DNA of 64,000 nucleotides, taken from NCBI RefSeq assembly GCF_009857605.1, contig NZ_WWCT01000004.1, forward strand, positions 1-64,000, given 5' to 3'. Under the pieces are notes generated by a model, which was not told where the DNA came from, made no database searches, and was given only the letters and a program-made list of their open reading frames with translations. Source of the stretch: Duganella levis. GTDB taxonomy: Bacteria; Pseudomonadota; Gammaproteobacteria; Burkholderiales; Burkholderiaceae_D. Numbering within the stretch: position 1 is the stretch's first letter; every line of letters begins with the position of its first letter. Positions 1-9,000 of this stretch are shown piece by piece. The position numbers and the translations under genes are program-made.

Positions 1-1136
1 CCCTGCCCGCCACGCCGGCTGCTGCCGCCGCCGCTGCCGATGCCGCCGCACTCGCGGCCGACGCTGCCAAGATCGCGCCAGGCGCGGCCGATGCCGCCGA
101 AGCCGATGCTGCCGCGCGACAAACCGCCCAGGATCAGGCTGCCGCCGTGGCTGATTTCAAGACCATCCTGGACAAGGCCGGCAGCGCCACGCAAACCACC
201 ACCAACGCCGACGCCACGTCCCTGGCCACAGCAACCGCCGCGGCTGCCGCTGCTGCCGCCAAGGCAGCCGCCGGCAAGAGCGACGGCACTGACAGCCTCA
301 AACCAGTGACCATCGCCACCACCGTCGTGGGCGACGCTGCCGACAGTACCAGGATCGCCGCGCAGCCGGCCGACAGCGCCGCCGTGGCCGATACCACCGC
401 CACACCCAAAGCCGGCGACACCGTCAGCCACATCGACACCAAGGCCGCGCCGACGACGGACACGCAGCCGCAAGTGTCGCAAACCCAGCAACAGCAGCAG
501 AACGCCGCCGATCCGGCCAAGCTGGCCGCCGCGCCACAAGCCGCCGCCGTCAAGACCGACGCCGAGGCTGCCGCTACGCTGAAAGAACAGGCCAACATCA
601 CCATCGCGCCGACCGCCAGCCATGCGGCACAGGAAATTGCCAAAGCCGCCACCGTGGTACCAACCGACAAGCTCAGCAGCCGTGTCGGCAGCCAGGCCTG
701 GGACCAGCAACTGGGCCAGAAAATCATCTTCATGGCCGCTGGCGGCGAACAGAGCGCCACCATGGAGCTGAATCCGCCAGACTTGGGTCCGCTACAAGTG
801 GTGTTGAGTGTCAACAAGGACCAGGCCACCGCCGCCTTCAGCTCGGCCACGCCGGAAGTGCGCCAGGCGCTGGAAAACGCCTTGCCGAAGCTGAAAGAAA
901 TGATGAGCGAGGCCGGTATCCAGCTGGGCAGCGCCACCGTTTCGTCCAGCATGTCGGACCAGAGCAACAGCAGCTTCAACCAACAAGCCAGCTCGGCGCA
1001 GAGCGGCGGCAGCGGTGGCGGTAGCGGCCGTTCGGGTGGCAGCTATGGCCGCGATACCAACAACCAGGCCGATGCGGCCCGCAGCGCGCCGCCGGTGCGC
1101 CGCCTGCCGGCCGGCGCGGTCGATACCTTCGCCTGA
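1..1136 (+). CDS. fliK: Flagellar hook-length control protein FliK, 3' part (5' end outside window)
   Basis: The reading frame is open from the first base (codons in phase with position 3), so the start lies upstream and only the last 377 or so residues are visible. The visible N-terminal two thirds is a low-complexity Ala/Asp/Thr/Gln-rich region, typical of the secreted ruler part of FliK. The C-terminal part from about position 700 holds the Flg_hook domain, including MELNPPDLGPLQV followed by an amphipathic helix and a Ser/Gly-rich tail. FliK is exported through the flagellar export gate, measures the hook, and switches FlhB to filament-type substrates. It is followed by a hairpin terminator, then fliL. 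Repetitive GCC codons make the 5' part prone to length variation. Confidence 0.9.
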   Translation, partial: LPATPAAAAAAADAAALAADAAKIAPGAADAAEADAAARQTAQDQAAAVADFKTILDKAGSATQTTTNADATSLATATAAAAAAAAKAAAGKSDGTDSLKPVTIATTVVGDAADSTRIAAQPADSAAVADTTATPKAGDTVSHIDTKAAPTTDTQPQVSQTQQQQQNAADPAKLAAAPQAAAVKTDAEAAATLKEQANITIAPTASHAAQEIAKAATVVPTDKLSSRVGSQAWDQQLGQKIIFMAAGGEQSATMELNPPDLGPLQVVLSVNKDQATAAFSSATPEVRQALENALPKLKEMMSEAGIQLGSATVSSSMSDQSNSSFNQQASSAQSGGSGGGSGRSGGSYGRDTNNQADAARSAPPVRRLPAGAVDTFA

Positions 1137-1156
1137 GCGGGCTCGGCCACCAGGGT

Positions 1157-1195
1157 AAACCGGGACCGGCGCTAACGCCCTCCCGGTTTTGTTGT
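1157..1195 (+). terminator. Rho-independent terminator after fliK
   Basis: Inverted repeat AAACCGGGA (1157-1165) / TCCCGGTTT (1181-1189) with an inner GGCG/CGCC pairing in the loop, followed by a T-rich stretch. It lies 20 bases after the fliK stop, so fliL onward probably has its own promoter in 1196-1320. I could not identify that promoter with confidence. Confidence 0.7.
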
Positions 1196-1321
1196 CTGTT
1201 ACACTAGGGAAATGTCAAGCAGCACCGGGAACGCCCCTCTTTTCGGCGCTTCCGTCTGCCTTGGCGCGACCGATAATGACATAATGGCGGCGTGAAACAC
1301 TCCGCAACATGAAGGGCTACT

Positions 1322-1855
1322 TTGAAAGCGAACCCAAAAATGAAAGCCGATCAGAAAGTTGAAGCTCCTTCCGGGGGTGGCAGCAAAAAACTGATCATCA
1401 TCATCCTGGCCGTGGTGCTGGTACTGGGCGCCGCCGGCGGCGGTGCGGCCTGGTTCTTCCTGCACGGCAAAGCCGATGCCGAAGAACACGACGACGCGCC
1501 GTCCAAGAAGAAGAAATCCAAGAAACCGAGCGGCCCGGCAATCTACGAGCCGGTCGAACCATTTACCGTCAACCTGCAACCGGGTGAGAGCGGCGCCGAC
1601 CAGTACCTGCAAGTGGCGTTCTCGCTGCAGGTGGCCGACGCCGAGACCCAGGAAGAGGTCAAGAAGAACATGGCCAAGGTGCGCAGCCGCATCCTGTTGC
1701 TGCTGTCGGCCAAGCACGCCGCCGACATCAACACGCCGGAAGGCAAGATCCAGCTGGCCAAGGAAATCATCACGGCACTGAAAGAACCGTTTGAAGACCG
1801 TGGTTCGCCGCAAGAAATCGAAGACGTGCTGTTTACGTCATTCATCATCCAGTAA
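1322..1855 (+). CDS. fliL: Flagellar basal-body-associated protein FliL
   Basis: A 177-residue single-pass inner-membrane protein that associates with the stator ring around the basal body. A short charged N-terminus (including GGGSKK) is followed by one hydrophobic segment at about residues 21-42, a Lys-rich stretch (KKKKSKK), and the periplasmic FliL domain (EPVEPFTVNLQPG onward). The TTG at 1322 is chosen because GAAGGG lies 5 bases upstream. An ATG at 1340, six codons downstream, has no visible Shine-Dalgarno sequence but cannot be excluded. It is the first gene after the fliK terminator and is followed 25 bases later by fliM. Confidence 0.92.
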   Translation: MKANPKMKADQKVEAPSGGGSKKLIIIILAVVLVLGAAGGGAAWFFLHGKADAEEHDDAPSKKKKSKKPSGPAIYEPVEPFTVNLQPGESGADQYLQVAFSLQVADAETQEEVKKNMAKVRSRILLLLSAKHAADINTPEGKIQLAKEIITALKEPFEDRGSPQEIEDVLFTSFIIQ

Positions 1856-1880
1856 GTAGAAAGTAAGCAGAGCGCAACCC

Positions 1881-2861
1881 ATGGCTGATAATTTTCTATC
1901 CCAGGAAGAAGTCGATGCCCTTTTAAAGGGCGTCAACGGCGACCAGGACGATGTCGCGGCGGCGGAAGACGTCGCAGGCGTACGCACATACAACCTGGCC
2001 ACCCAGGAACGTATCGTGCGCGGCCGTATGCCGACGCTGGAAATTATCAACGAACGCTTCGCCCGCCTGCTGCGCGTCGGCCTGTTCAACTTCCTGCGCC
2101 GCAGCGCCGAGGTCTCGGTCGGCTCGGTGCGGGTCTCCAAGTATTCCGAGTTCATCCGTAACCTGGTGGTGCCGACCAACCTGAACCTGGTGCACATGAA
2201 GCCGCTGCGCGGCACGGCCCTGATGGTGTTCGATCCGGGCCTGGTGTTCCTGCTGGTGGACAACTTGTTCGGCGGCGACGGCCGTTTCCACACCCGCGTC
2301 GAAGGCCGCGACTTTACCCAGACCGAGCAGCGCATCATTTTGCGCATCCTGGACATCGTGTTCGAGGCCTACACCAAGTCGTGGGAACCGGTCTACCCGG
2401 TCGAGTTCGAATACATCCGCTCGGAAATGAATACCCAGTTCGCCAATATCGCCACGCCGAACGAGGTGGTGGTGGCGTCGACCTTTACGGTAGAGCTGGG
2501 CTCGGTGTCGGGCCAGATCCACTTCTGCATGCCGTACTCGATGATCGAACCGATCCGCGACTCGCTGACCTCCAGCCTGCAAGGCGAGGCGCTGGAAGTG
2601 GACAAACGCTGGATCCGCCTGATGACGCAGCAGATCCAGATCGCCGAGGTCGAACTGGTGGCCTCGCTGGGCACGGCCAAAGTCAATTTCGACGAGATCC
2701 TGAATATGCGGGTGGGCGACATCATCCCGCTGTCGATTCCGGAATTCATCTCGGCCACCGTGGACGGCGTGCCGGTCATGGATTGCAGCTATGGCGTGAT
2801 GAATGGGCAGTACGCGCTGAAGGTCGAGAAACTGCTGGCCAATGCCGATAACCTTAAATAA
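1881..2861 (+). CDS. fliM: Flagellar motor switch protein FliM
   Basis: A 326-residue C-ring protein that binds phosphorylated CheY and sets rotation direction. The N-terminus carries the CheY-binding peptide LSQEEVDALL (residues 5-14). The middle CheC-like domain (roughly 45-230) includes the GGDGRFHTRVEGRDFT segment. The C-terminal SpoA domain (about 250-320), which contacts FliN, includes the MRVGDIIPL motif. Length is normal for the family. It lies between fliL and fliN in the operon. Confidence 0.97.
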   Translation: MADNFLSQEEVDALLKGVNGDQDDVAAAEDVAGVRTYNLATQERIVRGRMPTLEIINERFARLLRVGLFNFLRRSAEVSVGSVRVSKYSEFIRNLVVPTNLNLVHMKPLRGTALMVFDPGLVFLLVDNLFGGDGRFHTRVEGRDFTQTEQRIILRILDIVFEAYTKSWEPVYPVEFEYIRSEMNTQFANIATPNEVVVASTFTVELGSVSGQIHFCMPYSMIEPIRDSLTSSLQGEALEVDKRWIRLMTQQIQIAEVELVASLGTAKVNFDEILNMRVGDIIPLSIPEFISATVDGVPVMDCSYGVMNGQYALKVEKLLANADNLK

Positions 2862-2883
2862 GTAAATAAACCCGGAGAGAATC

Positions 2884-3321
2884 ATGTCGGACAATCAAGA
2901 CGATCAACCGCTGGACGATGACGATCCATGGGGTGCGGCGATCGCCGAACAGGCGCAGGCCGAAGCGGCCGCGCTGGAAAAGCAGCAAGCCGCGTCGCAA
3001 GCGGCCAGCGCCGCCGTGTTCAAGGATTTTTCCAGCACGCCGAGCAAGACCGAAACCCATAACGATATCGACTTCATCCTCGACATCCCGGTCCAGCTGA
3101 CGGTGGAACTGGGCCGCACCAAGATCGCCATCAAGAACCTGCTGCAACTGGCGCAGGGCTCGGTGGTGGAACTGGACGGCCTGGCCGGTGAACCAATGGA
3201 CGTGCTGGTCAACGGCTGCCTGATCGCCCAGGGCGAGGTGGTGGTGGTGAACGACAAGTTCGGTATCCGCCTGACCGACATCATCACGCCTTCCGAACGT
3301 ATCCGAAAATTGAATAAATGA
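2884..3321 (+). CDS. fliN: Flagellar motor switch protein FliN
   Basis: A 145-residue protein of the lower C-ring that also docks the FliH-FliI export ATPase complex. An acidic, Ala/Gln-rich N-terminal extension of about 60 residues precedes the conserved SpoA domain, with DIPVQLTVELGRTKIAIKNLL, the GSVVELDGLAGEPMDVLVNG block and the final RLTDIITPSERI. A good ribosome binding site (GGAGAG) lies just before the ATG. The stop overlaps the fliO start (ATGA), so the two are probably translationally coupled. Confidence 0.96.
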   Translation: MSDNQDDQPLDDDDPWGAAIAEQAQAEAAALEKQQAASQAASAAVFKDFSSTPSKTETHNDIDFILDIPVQLTVELGRTKIAIKNLLQLAQGSVVELDGLAGEPMDVLVNGCLIAQGEVVVVNDKFGIRLTDIITPSERIRKLNK

Positions 3322-3965
3322 AGCACGGACTGATTCCTTCCCTGATCATCGCGGCGGCCTTGGCCGCCGCGCCTGCGATGGCCCAGCACACTGTGTCGGG
3401 GACCATCGGCGGAGCCCATGCGGCCACCCCGGCAGCCGCAGCCGCCACCGCGCAAGCCTCCACCGCCGCCACGCCTGCTCCCACTGACGCTGCGGCGCCG
3501 GCCACCGACAACGCCGCTACTGTCCCGGCCGCCGCGCCGCCGGCCGCAGTCACGCCAGCCGCGCCTGCCCCATCCGGCGCCATGGCAATGACCATCCCGA
3601 CACCGCAACCGGTCGCCCCATCGACCGGCGGCGGCCTGCTGCAAACCTCGCTGGCGCTGATCTTCGTGATCGGCCTGATGCTCGGCCTGGCCTGGCTGAC
3701 CAAACGCTTCGGTCCGCGCAACTTTGGCGGCGGCAACAGCAACATCAAGCTGGTCGGCACACTCAGCGTCGGCACGCGCGAGCGCATCCTGGTGGTGGAA
3801 GTGGGTGAACAATGGATCGTGGTGGGCGCCTCGCCCGGCCGCATGAATGCGCTGGCCACCATGCCGCGCCAGGAAAGCAGCGAACCGTTGCAGACGGCCG
3901 CCCTGCCGACCGCCAACTTCGCCGAATGGTTCAAACAAACGATCGACAAACGCAATGGCAAATAA
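3318..3965 (+). CDS. fliO: Flagellar biosynthesis protein FliO
   Basis: A 215-residue membrane protein that helps assemble the FliP pore of the flagellar export gate. It opens with a cleavable-looking signal peptide (residues 1-22, ending AMAQ). An Ala/Pro/Thr-rich linker of about 85 residues follows, then one membrane segment (about 110-130, [16 protein letters not shown]), then the cytoplasmic FliO domain ([19 protein letters not shown]). The long low-complexity linker is unusual but of a kind seen in FliO proteins. It overlaps fliN by 4 bases and fliP by 11. Confidence 0.9.
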   Translation: MKHGLIPSLIIAAALAAAPAMAQHTVSGTIGGAHAATPAAAAATAQASTAATPAPTDAAAPATDNAATVPAAAPPAAVTPAAPAPSGAMAMTIPTPQPVAPSTGGGLLQTSLALIFVIGLMLGLAWLTKRFGPRNFGGGNSNIKLVGTLSVGTRERILVVEVGEQWIVVGASPGRMNALATMPRQESSEPLQTAALPTANFAEWFKQTIDKRNGK

Positions 3966-4716
3966 GCTGTCCGGCTACATCCCGCCGCTGCTCGCGCTGA
4001 CGCTGCTGGCGCTGCCGCTGGTGGCCGGCGCCGAATCCAACATCGGCATCCCGGCCCTGAATTCGACCCCGGCGCCGGGCGGCGGCACCAATTACACGCT
4101 GCCGATCCAGACCATGCTGCTGATGACGGCGCTGACCTTCATCCCGGCAGCGCTGTTGTTGATGACCAGCTTCACCCGCATCATCATCGTGCTGTCGCTG
4201 CTGCGCCAGGCGCTGGGCACGCAATCGGCGCCGCCCAACCAGGTCATGGTAGGGCTGGCATTGTTCCTGACGCTGTTCGTCATGGGCCCTACGTTCGACA
4301 AAATCTACAACGAAGCCTACCTGCCGCTGCAGGAAAACAAACTCAATATGAGCCAGGCGCTGGACAAAGGCGCTGCGCCATTAAAAAATTTCATGCTCAA
4401 GCAAACCCGCGAGGCCGACCTGGCGCTGTTCGTCAAATTGTCACGCAGCCCGGCCTTGCAGGGGCCGGAAGACGTGCCGCTGCGCATTCTGGTGCCGGCG
4501 TTCGTCACCAGTGAGCTGAAAACCGCGTTCCAGATCGGCTTTGCCATCTTCATTCCGTTTCTGATTATCGACATGGTGGTCGCCTCTGTACTTATGTCGA
4601 TGGGCATGATGATGATGTCGCCGGCGGTGATCTCGCTGCCGTTCAAGCTGATGCTGTTTGTGCTGGTGGACGGCTGGCAGTTGCTGCTCGGCTCGCTGGC
4701 CCAGAGTTTCTACTAG
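3955..4716 (+). CDS. fliP: Flagellar export gate protein FliP
   Basis: A 253-residue polytopic membrane protein, five copies of which form the core of the export gate with FliQ and FliR. The ATG at 3955, inside the end of fliO, is chosen because it gives a normal signal peptide (residues 1-25, ending VAGAES). Starting further upstream would add a shifted read of fliO. The hallmark segments are [44 protein letters not shown] and the C-terminal [24 protein letters not shown]. Confidence 0.96.
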   Translation: MANKLSGYIPPLLALTLLALPLVAGAESNIGIPALNSTPAPGGGTNYTLPIQTMLLMTALTFIPAALLLMTSFTRIIIVLSLLRQALGTQSAPPNQVMVGLALFLTLFVMGPTFDKIYNEAYLPLQENKLNMSQALDKGAAPLKNFMLKQTREADLALFVKLSRSPALQGPEDVPLRILVPAFVTSELKTAFQIGFAIFIPFLIIDMVVASVLMSMGMMMMSPAVISLPFKLMLFVLVDGWQLLLGSLAQSFY

Positions 4717-4725
4717 GAGGCCGCG

Positions 4726-4995
4726 ATGACACCCGAAAGCGTCATGACCATGGGCAAGCACGCCATGGAAGTCACCCTGATGATCGCCGCGCCGCTGCTG
4801 CTGGTGGCGCTGGTTATCGGCCTGGTGGTCAGCATTTTCCAGGCCGCCACCCAAATCAACGAACAGACGCTGTCCTTCATCCCCAAGCTGGTCGGGGTGT
4901 TTGTGGCGCTGGTGGTGGCCGGACCGTGGATGCTGTCCATCATGCTCGACTACATGCGCGAAGTATTCGGCGGCATCCCCCTGCTGGTGGGATAG
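4726..4995 (+). CDS. fliQ: Flagellar export gate protein FliQ
   Basis: An 89-residue protein with two membrane helices, of standard length. The conserved core reads MEVTLMIAAPLLLVALVIGL and then FQAATQINEQTLSFIPK. It packs around FliP-FliR in the export gate. Its ATG follows a clear AGGAGG (4715-4720) 5 bases upstream. A gap of 88 bases separates it from fliR, the only loosely spaced junction in this operon. Confidence 0.96.
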   Translation: MTPESVMTMGKHAMEVTLMIAAPLLLVALVIGLVVSIFQAATQINEQTLSFIPKLVGVFVALVVAGPWMLSIMLDYMREVFGGIPLLVG

Positions 4996-5083
4996 TCACT
5001 TTATCAATATGTAACAGTTTCCGATTTAGTAAGCACTTGATCTACAATACAAAAGATGCCGGACGGAAATGTAACAGACCCTT

Positions 5084-5935
5084 ATGCTGACCGTCTCTTC
5101 TGCCGATATCAATATGTGGATCGCTGGCCTGCTGTGGCCGCTGTGCCGCATCATGGCGCTGATCGCCGCCTCGCCGCTGCTGGGCAATAGCGCGGTGCCG
5201 GCCAGCGTCAAGCTGAGCCTGGGCATCATGATCGCGGCCATCGTCGCGCCGGCGGTGCCGGCGTGGCCGGCCACCGACCCGATGTCGTGGGCCGGCCTGC
5301 TGATTGTCATGCAGGAAATGTTGATCGGGCTGGCCATGGGCTTCAGCATCCGCATTATTTTTGCGGCGGTGGAGATGGCGGGGGAAATTTCCAGTTTGAC
5401 CATGGGCCTGGGATTCGCCTCCTTCTTCGATCCGACCACCCAGGGCCGCTCGTCGGCCATCAGCCAGTTTCTGTCGCTGGTGGCGACCATGGCCTTTTTG
5501 GCGGTCAACGGCCACCTGGTACTGCTGTCGGCGCTGGTGGAGAGTTTTTCCACGCTGCCGGTGTCGGCAATCCCGGTCTACGGCGGCGGCTTCAAGCAGC
5601 TGGCCGACTGGGGCGGCATGATTTTCAGCGTCGGCGTGCAGCTGTCGCTGCCGATCGTCGCCGCTTTACTGATTACCAACGTGGCGCTCGGCATCCTGAC
5701 GCGCGCCGCGCCGCAGTTGAATTTGTTTGGCATTGGCTTCCCGATAACGCTGGGCGTCGGCCTGCTGGTCATCGCCATGACGCTGCCGTACCTGGGAATG
5801 CCGATCCAGAATCTGTTTTTGGACGGGATCGAGCGCGCGCGGCTGATGCCGCGGACCTGGTCGCAGCGCCCCAATGTAGCCAAACCGGCAACCGTTCCGG
5901 TTCGGCCAGCGGTGCTGCAACCCTTGGTGGAATAG
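5084..5935 (+). CDS. fliR: Flagellar export gate protein FliR
   Basis: A 283-residue polytopic membrane protein that closes the FliPQR gate. About six hydrophobic segments are visible. Conserved features are WPLCRIMALIAASPLLG near the N-terminus, GFASFFDPTTQG in the middle, and RAAPQLNLFGIGFPITLGVGLL. It has a Pro/Arg/Val-rich tail of about 25 residues beyond the usual end. It is the last recognisable flagellar gene before the giant repeat gene, 75 bases downstream. Confidence 0.95.
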   Translation: MLTVSSADINMWIAGLLWPLCRIMALIAASPLLGNSAVPASVKLSLGIMIAAIVAPAVPAWPATDPMSWAGLLIVMQEMLIGLAMGFSIRIIFAAVEMAGEISSLTMGLGFASFFDPTTQGRSSAISQFLSLVATMAFLAVNGHLVLLSALVESFSTLPVSAIPVYGGGFKQLADWGGMIFSVGVQLSLPIVAALLITNVALGILTRAAPQLNLFGIGFPITLGVGLLVIAMTLPYLGMPIQNLFLDGIERARLMPRTWSQRPNVAKPATVPVRPAVLQPLVE

Positions 5936-5956
5936 CCTCATCCAGTCGCATTTTGG

Positions 5957-5970
5957 TTTCCTTAAGGAAA
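5957..5970. promoter_or_regulatory. Perfect 14-bp palindrome upstream of the giant repeat gene
   Basis: TTTCCTTAAGGAAA is a perfect palindrome centred about 47 bases upstream of the start at 6011, in the only short intergenic space between fliR and the repeat gene. A dimeric regulator site is possible. No sigma-28 or sigma-54 promoter was recognised here. A ribosome binding site, GGGAG (5998-6002), lies 8 bases before the ATG. Confidence 0.3.
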
Positions 5971-6010
5971 TTTAACGCGTATCATGGCAGCACCCTAGGG
6001 AGATCCTGTA

Positions 6011-9000
6011 ATGACTTCGATTATCGCCAACCTGAATTCTGACCAAATAGCCGCCATCTCGACCGAGCAGATTGCCGCATTGGCCAGCGAAGACATGCAG
6101 GCCCTCACTTCTGACCAGCTGAGCTGGTTCAGCACCGCGCAAGTACAGGCGCTGACCACCCGCGCCGTGACCCAGCTGAGCGCCACCACCCTGGGCGGCC
6201 TGAGCACCGACGGCATCCAGGCGCTGCGCACCACCCAGCTGGCAGCCATCCCGACTGCCATCCTGTCCGGCCTGACCTCCGACCAGTTGGTGGCGCTGAC
6301 CACGCTGGACATGCAGGCCTTGAGCACGGGCCAGATCGCCGCGCTGTCGGCCACCCAATTCGCCACGCTGGAGACCGAAGACCTGCGCGCGCTGCGCACC
6401 CAGCAGATCGCCGCCGTCAATGCCAGCCAGCTGCCGGCCATGACCAGCGACCAGTTCGCCGCTCTCAGCACGCTGCAGTTGCGCGCGCTCAGCACCGGCG
6501 CCGTCACCAGCATGACGTCCGACCAGTTGCAATCGCTCAGCTCGCAAGCGCTGCAAGCCTTGCGCACCGACCAGATCAACACCCTCAGCGCCGCCCAGCT
6601 GAATGTCCTCAGCGCCGGCCAGATCGCCAACCTGAGCACCCTCCAGGTCAGTTCGCTGACCACCGCCCTGGTGGCGTCGTTGACCGGCGACCAGGTGGCC
6701 GCGCTGGAAACCCGCGACCTGGTCTGGCTGTCCAGCCAACAAATCCGCGCGCTCAACGGCGACCAACTGGCCTTCCTCAGCACCGACCAGATGCATGCGC
6801 TGCGCACCAATGAAATCGCCGCCCTGCTGGCCGACCAGATCAGCGCGCTGAGCACCGACCAGCTGAATGCGCTGCCCACGCTGGCGCCGCTGAACTCGGC
6901 GCAGATCGGCGGTCTGACGCTGGACCAGATCGTCGGCCTGCCGACCAAGACCATCGCCGCCCTCAGCAGCGAACAGCTGGCCGCGCTCAACGGCGACCAG
7001 ATCTTCACCCTCAGCACCGACCAGATCGTAGCGCTCAGCAGCATGCAGGTATCGACGCTGACCACCGGCATGATCAGCCAGCTGAGCACCGAGCAGCTGG
7101 CGGCGCTGGAAACCCGCGACGTGCCGGCGCTGACCAGCGGCCAGCTGCGCGCCCTCACCTACGACCAATTGGTGGCGCTGCGCACCGAGCAACTGGCGGC
7201 CTTGTCCAGCGCCATGCTGCCGTCGCTGCGCCCGGACCAGATCAGCGTGCTCAGCACCGAGCAGATCGCCGCCCTGAAAAACCTGCTGCTGCTGACCACC
7301 GCGCAGTTCGCCGCGCTGACCACGGACCAGTTGGCCGGGCTGGAAACCCGCGACTTTGTGGCGCTCACCAGCGCCCAGCTGGGCGCCCTGACGCCGGACC
7401 AGATCGCCGCACTGAGCACCGACCAAGTGGTGCTGCTGACCTCGGCCCAGATCGGCGCCCTGACCACCGCCGTGGTCGGCCAGCTCAGCCCCGCCCAGAT
7501 CGCCGCGATTGAAACCCGCGACATCCGCGCCCTGACCACCGGCCAGATCCGCGCGCTGAATAGCGACCAGCTGCTGGCACTGACCACCGAGCAGATCTAT
7601 GCGCTGACCACCGACGACGCCAAGGCGCTGCTGCCGGACCAGCTGGCCGCGATGACCCCGGCCCAGATCGTTGCGATCAAGAGCCTGCTGCCGCTGACCA
7701 CCGCGCAGATCGCCGCCCTGACCACCGAACAGGTGGCCGCACTGGAAACCAAAACCATCGCCACCCTCAGCAGCGCGCAACTGGCCGCGTTCGGCCTGGA
7801 GCAGGTGCAGGCGCTGACCTCGGACCAGCTGGTGGCCCTCAGCACCACGCAGATGAGCACGCTCGGCACCGCGCTGCTGAACGAACTGACCGCCACCCAA
7901 TTGCAGGCGCTGGAAACCCGCGACATCGCCGTGCTCGGTTCAGCACAGATCGGCGCCCTGGCGATCGAGCTGCTGACGGCGCTCACCAGTGACCAGTTCG
8001 GCGCACTCAGCAGCGCCGCCGAACGCGGCCTGACGGCCGACCAGATCGCTGCGCTGACGCCCGAGCAGATCGCCGCGCTGTCGTCGCTGCTGCCGTTCAC
8101 CACGCTGCAAATCCAGGCCCTGACCACCACCCAGCTGGTGGCGCTGGACAGTAGCGACCTGGTGGCGCTGACCAGCGCCCAGTTGGCGGCGCTGACCGTC
8201 GACCAGATCCAGTCGCTGGGCGGCGCCCAGATCGTCGACCTCAGCACCGAACAGTACGCCAACATGAGCATCGCCATGCTCAACACGCTGACCTACGACC
8301 AGCTGGTGCAGATTGAAACCCGCGACATCGCTGCGCTGCGCACCGCGCAAGTGGCGGCGCTGTCGACGCTGCAACTCTCGTCGCTGACGGTCGACCAGTT
8401 CACCGCGCTCAGCAGCGCCGCCATCGGCGCCCTCGGCACCCAGCAGATCCAGGTGCTGACCAACGACCAGCTGAATGCCATGAGCACGCTGGCCGGCATG
8501 TCCAGCCGCCAACTGGCGGCGTTTACCACCGGCCAGATCAACGCGCTGTCGACGCACAACCTGGCCTCGCTGGCCAGCAACCAGCTGGGCGCGCTGACCT
8601 CGGACCAGGTGCAGGCGCTGACGCTGGACCAGATCGTCGCCCTCAGCGGCGACCAGTTCCGCGGCCTCAGCTCGGTGGGCATCACCGCGCTGACCGCCAG
8701 CCAGATCCAGGCCATCGAAACCCGCGACATCGCCGTGCTGGCGACGCAGCAGATCAACAAGCTGACCAGCGACCAGATCACCGCCCTGCTGACCGAGCAG
8801 ATGGCGGCGCTGACCACGGCGGAAACCGCCGCGCTCACGGCCGCCCAGATCGCCACGCTGAGCGACGCCCAGCTCGACGCGCTGCGCAACCTCAGCGTGC
8901 TGACCACGCAGCAGATCCGCGCCCTGACCGCCGCCCAGCTCGGCGCCATGAACACCGACGACCTGGTGACGCTGACCAGCCGCCAGTTGGCCGCCTTCAG

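Noticed and set aside
1261..1290. A sigma-28 or sigma-54 promoter before fliL (ACCGATAATGACATAAT)
   Set aside because: The -10-like CCGATAAT has no TAAAGTTT-type partner at the right distance, and no GG-N10-GC pair fits a sigma-54 site.
5009..5077. Direct repeat ATGTAACAG at 5009-5017 and 5069-5077 in the fliQ-fliR gap
   Set aside because: Only two short copies 60 bases apart, no dyad, and no known link to flagellar control; likely coincidence.
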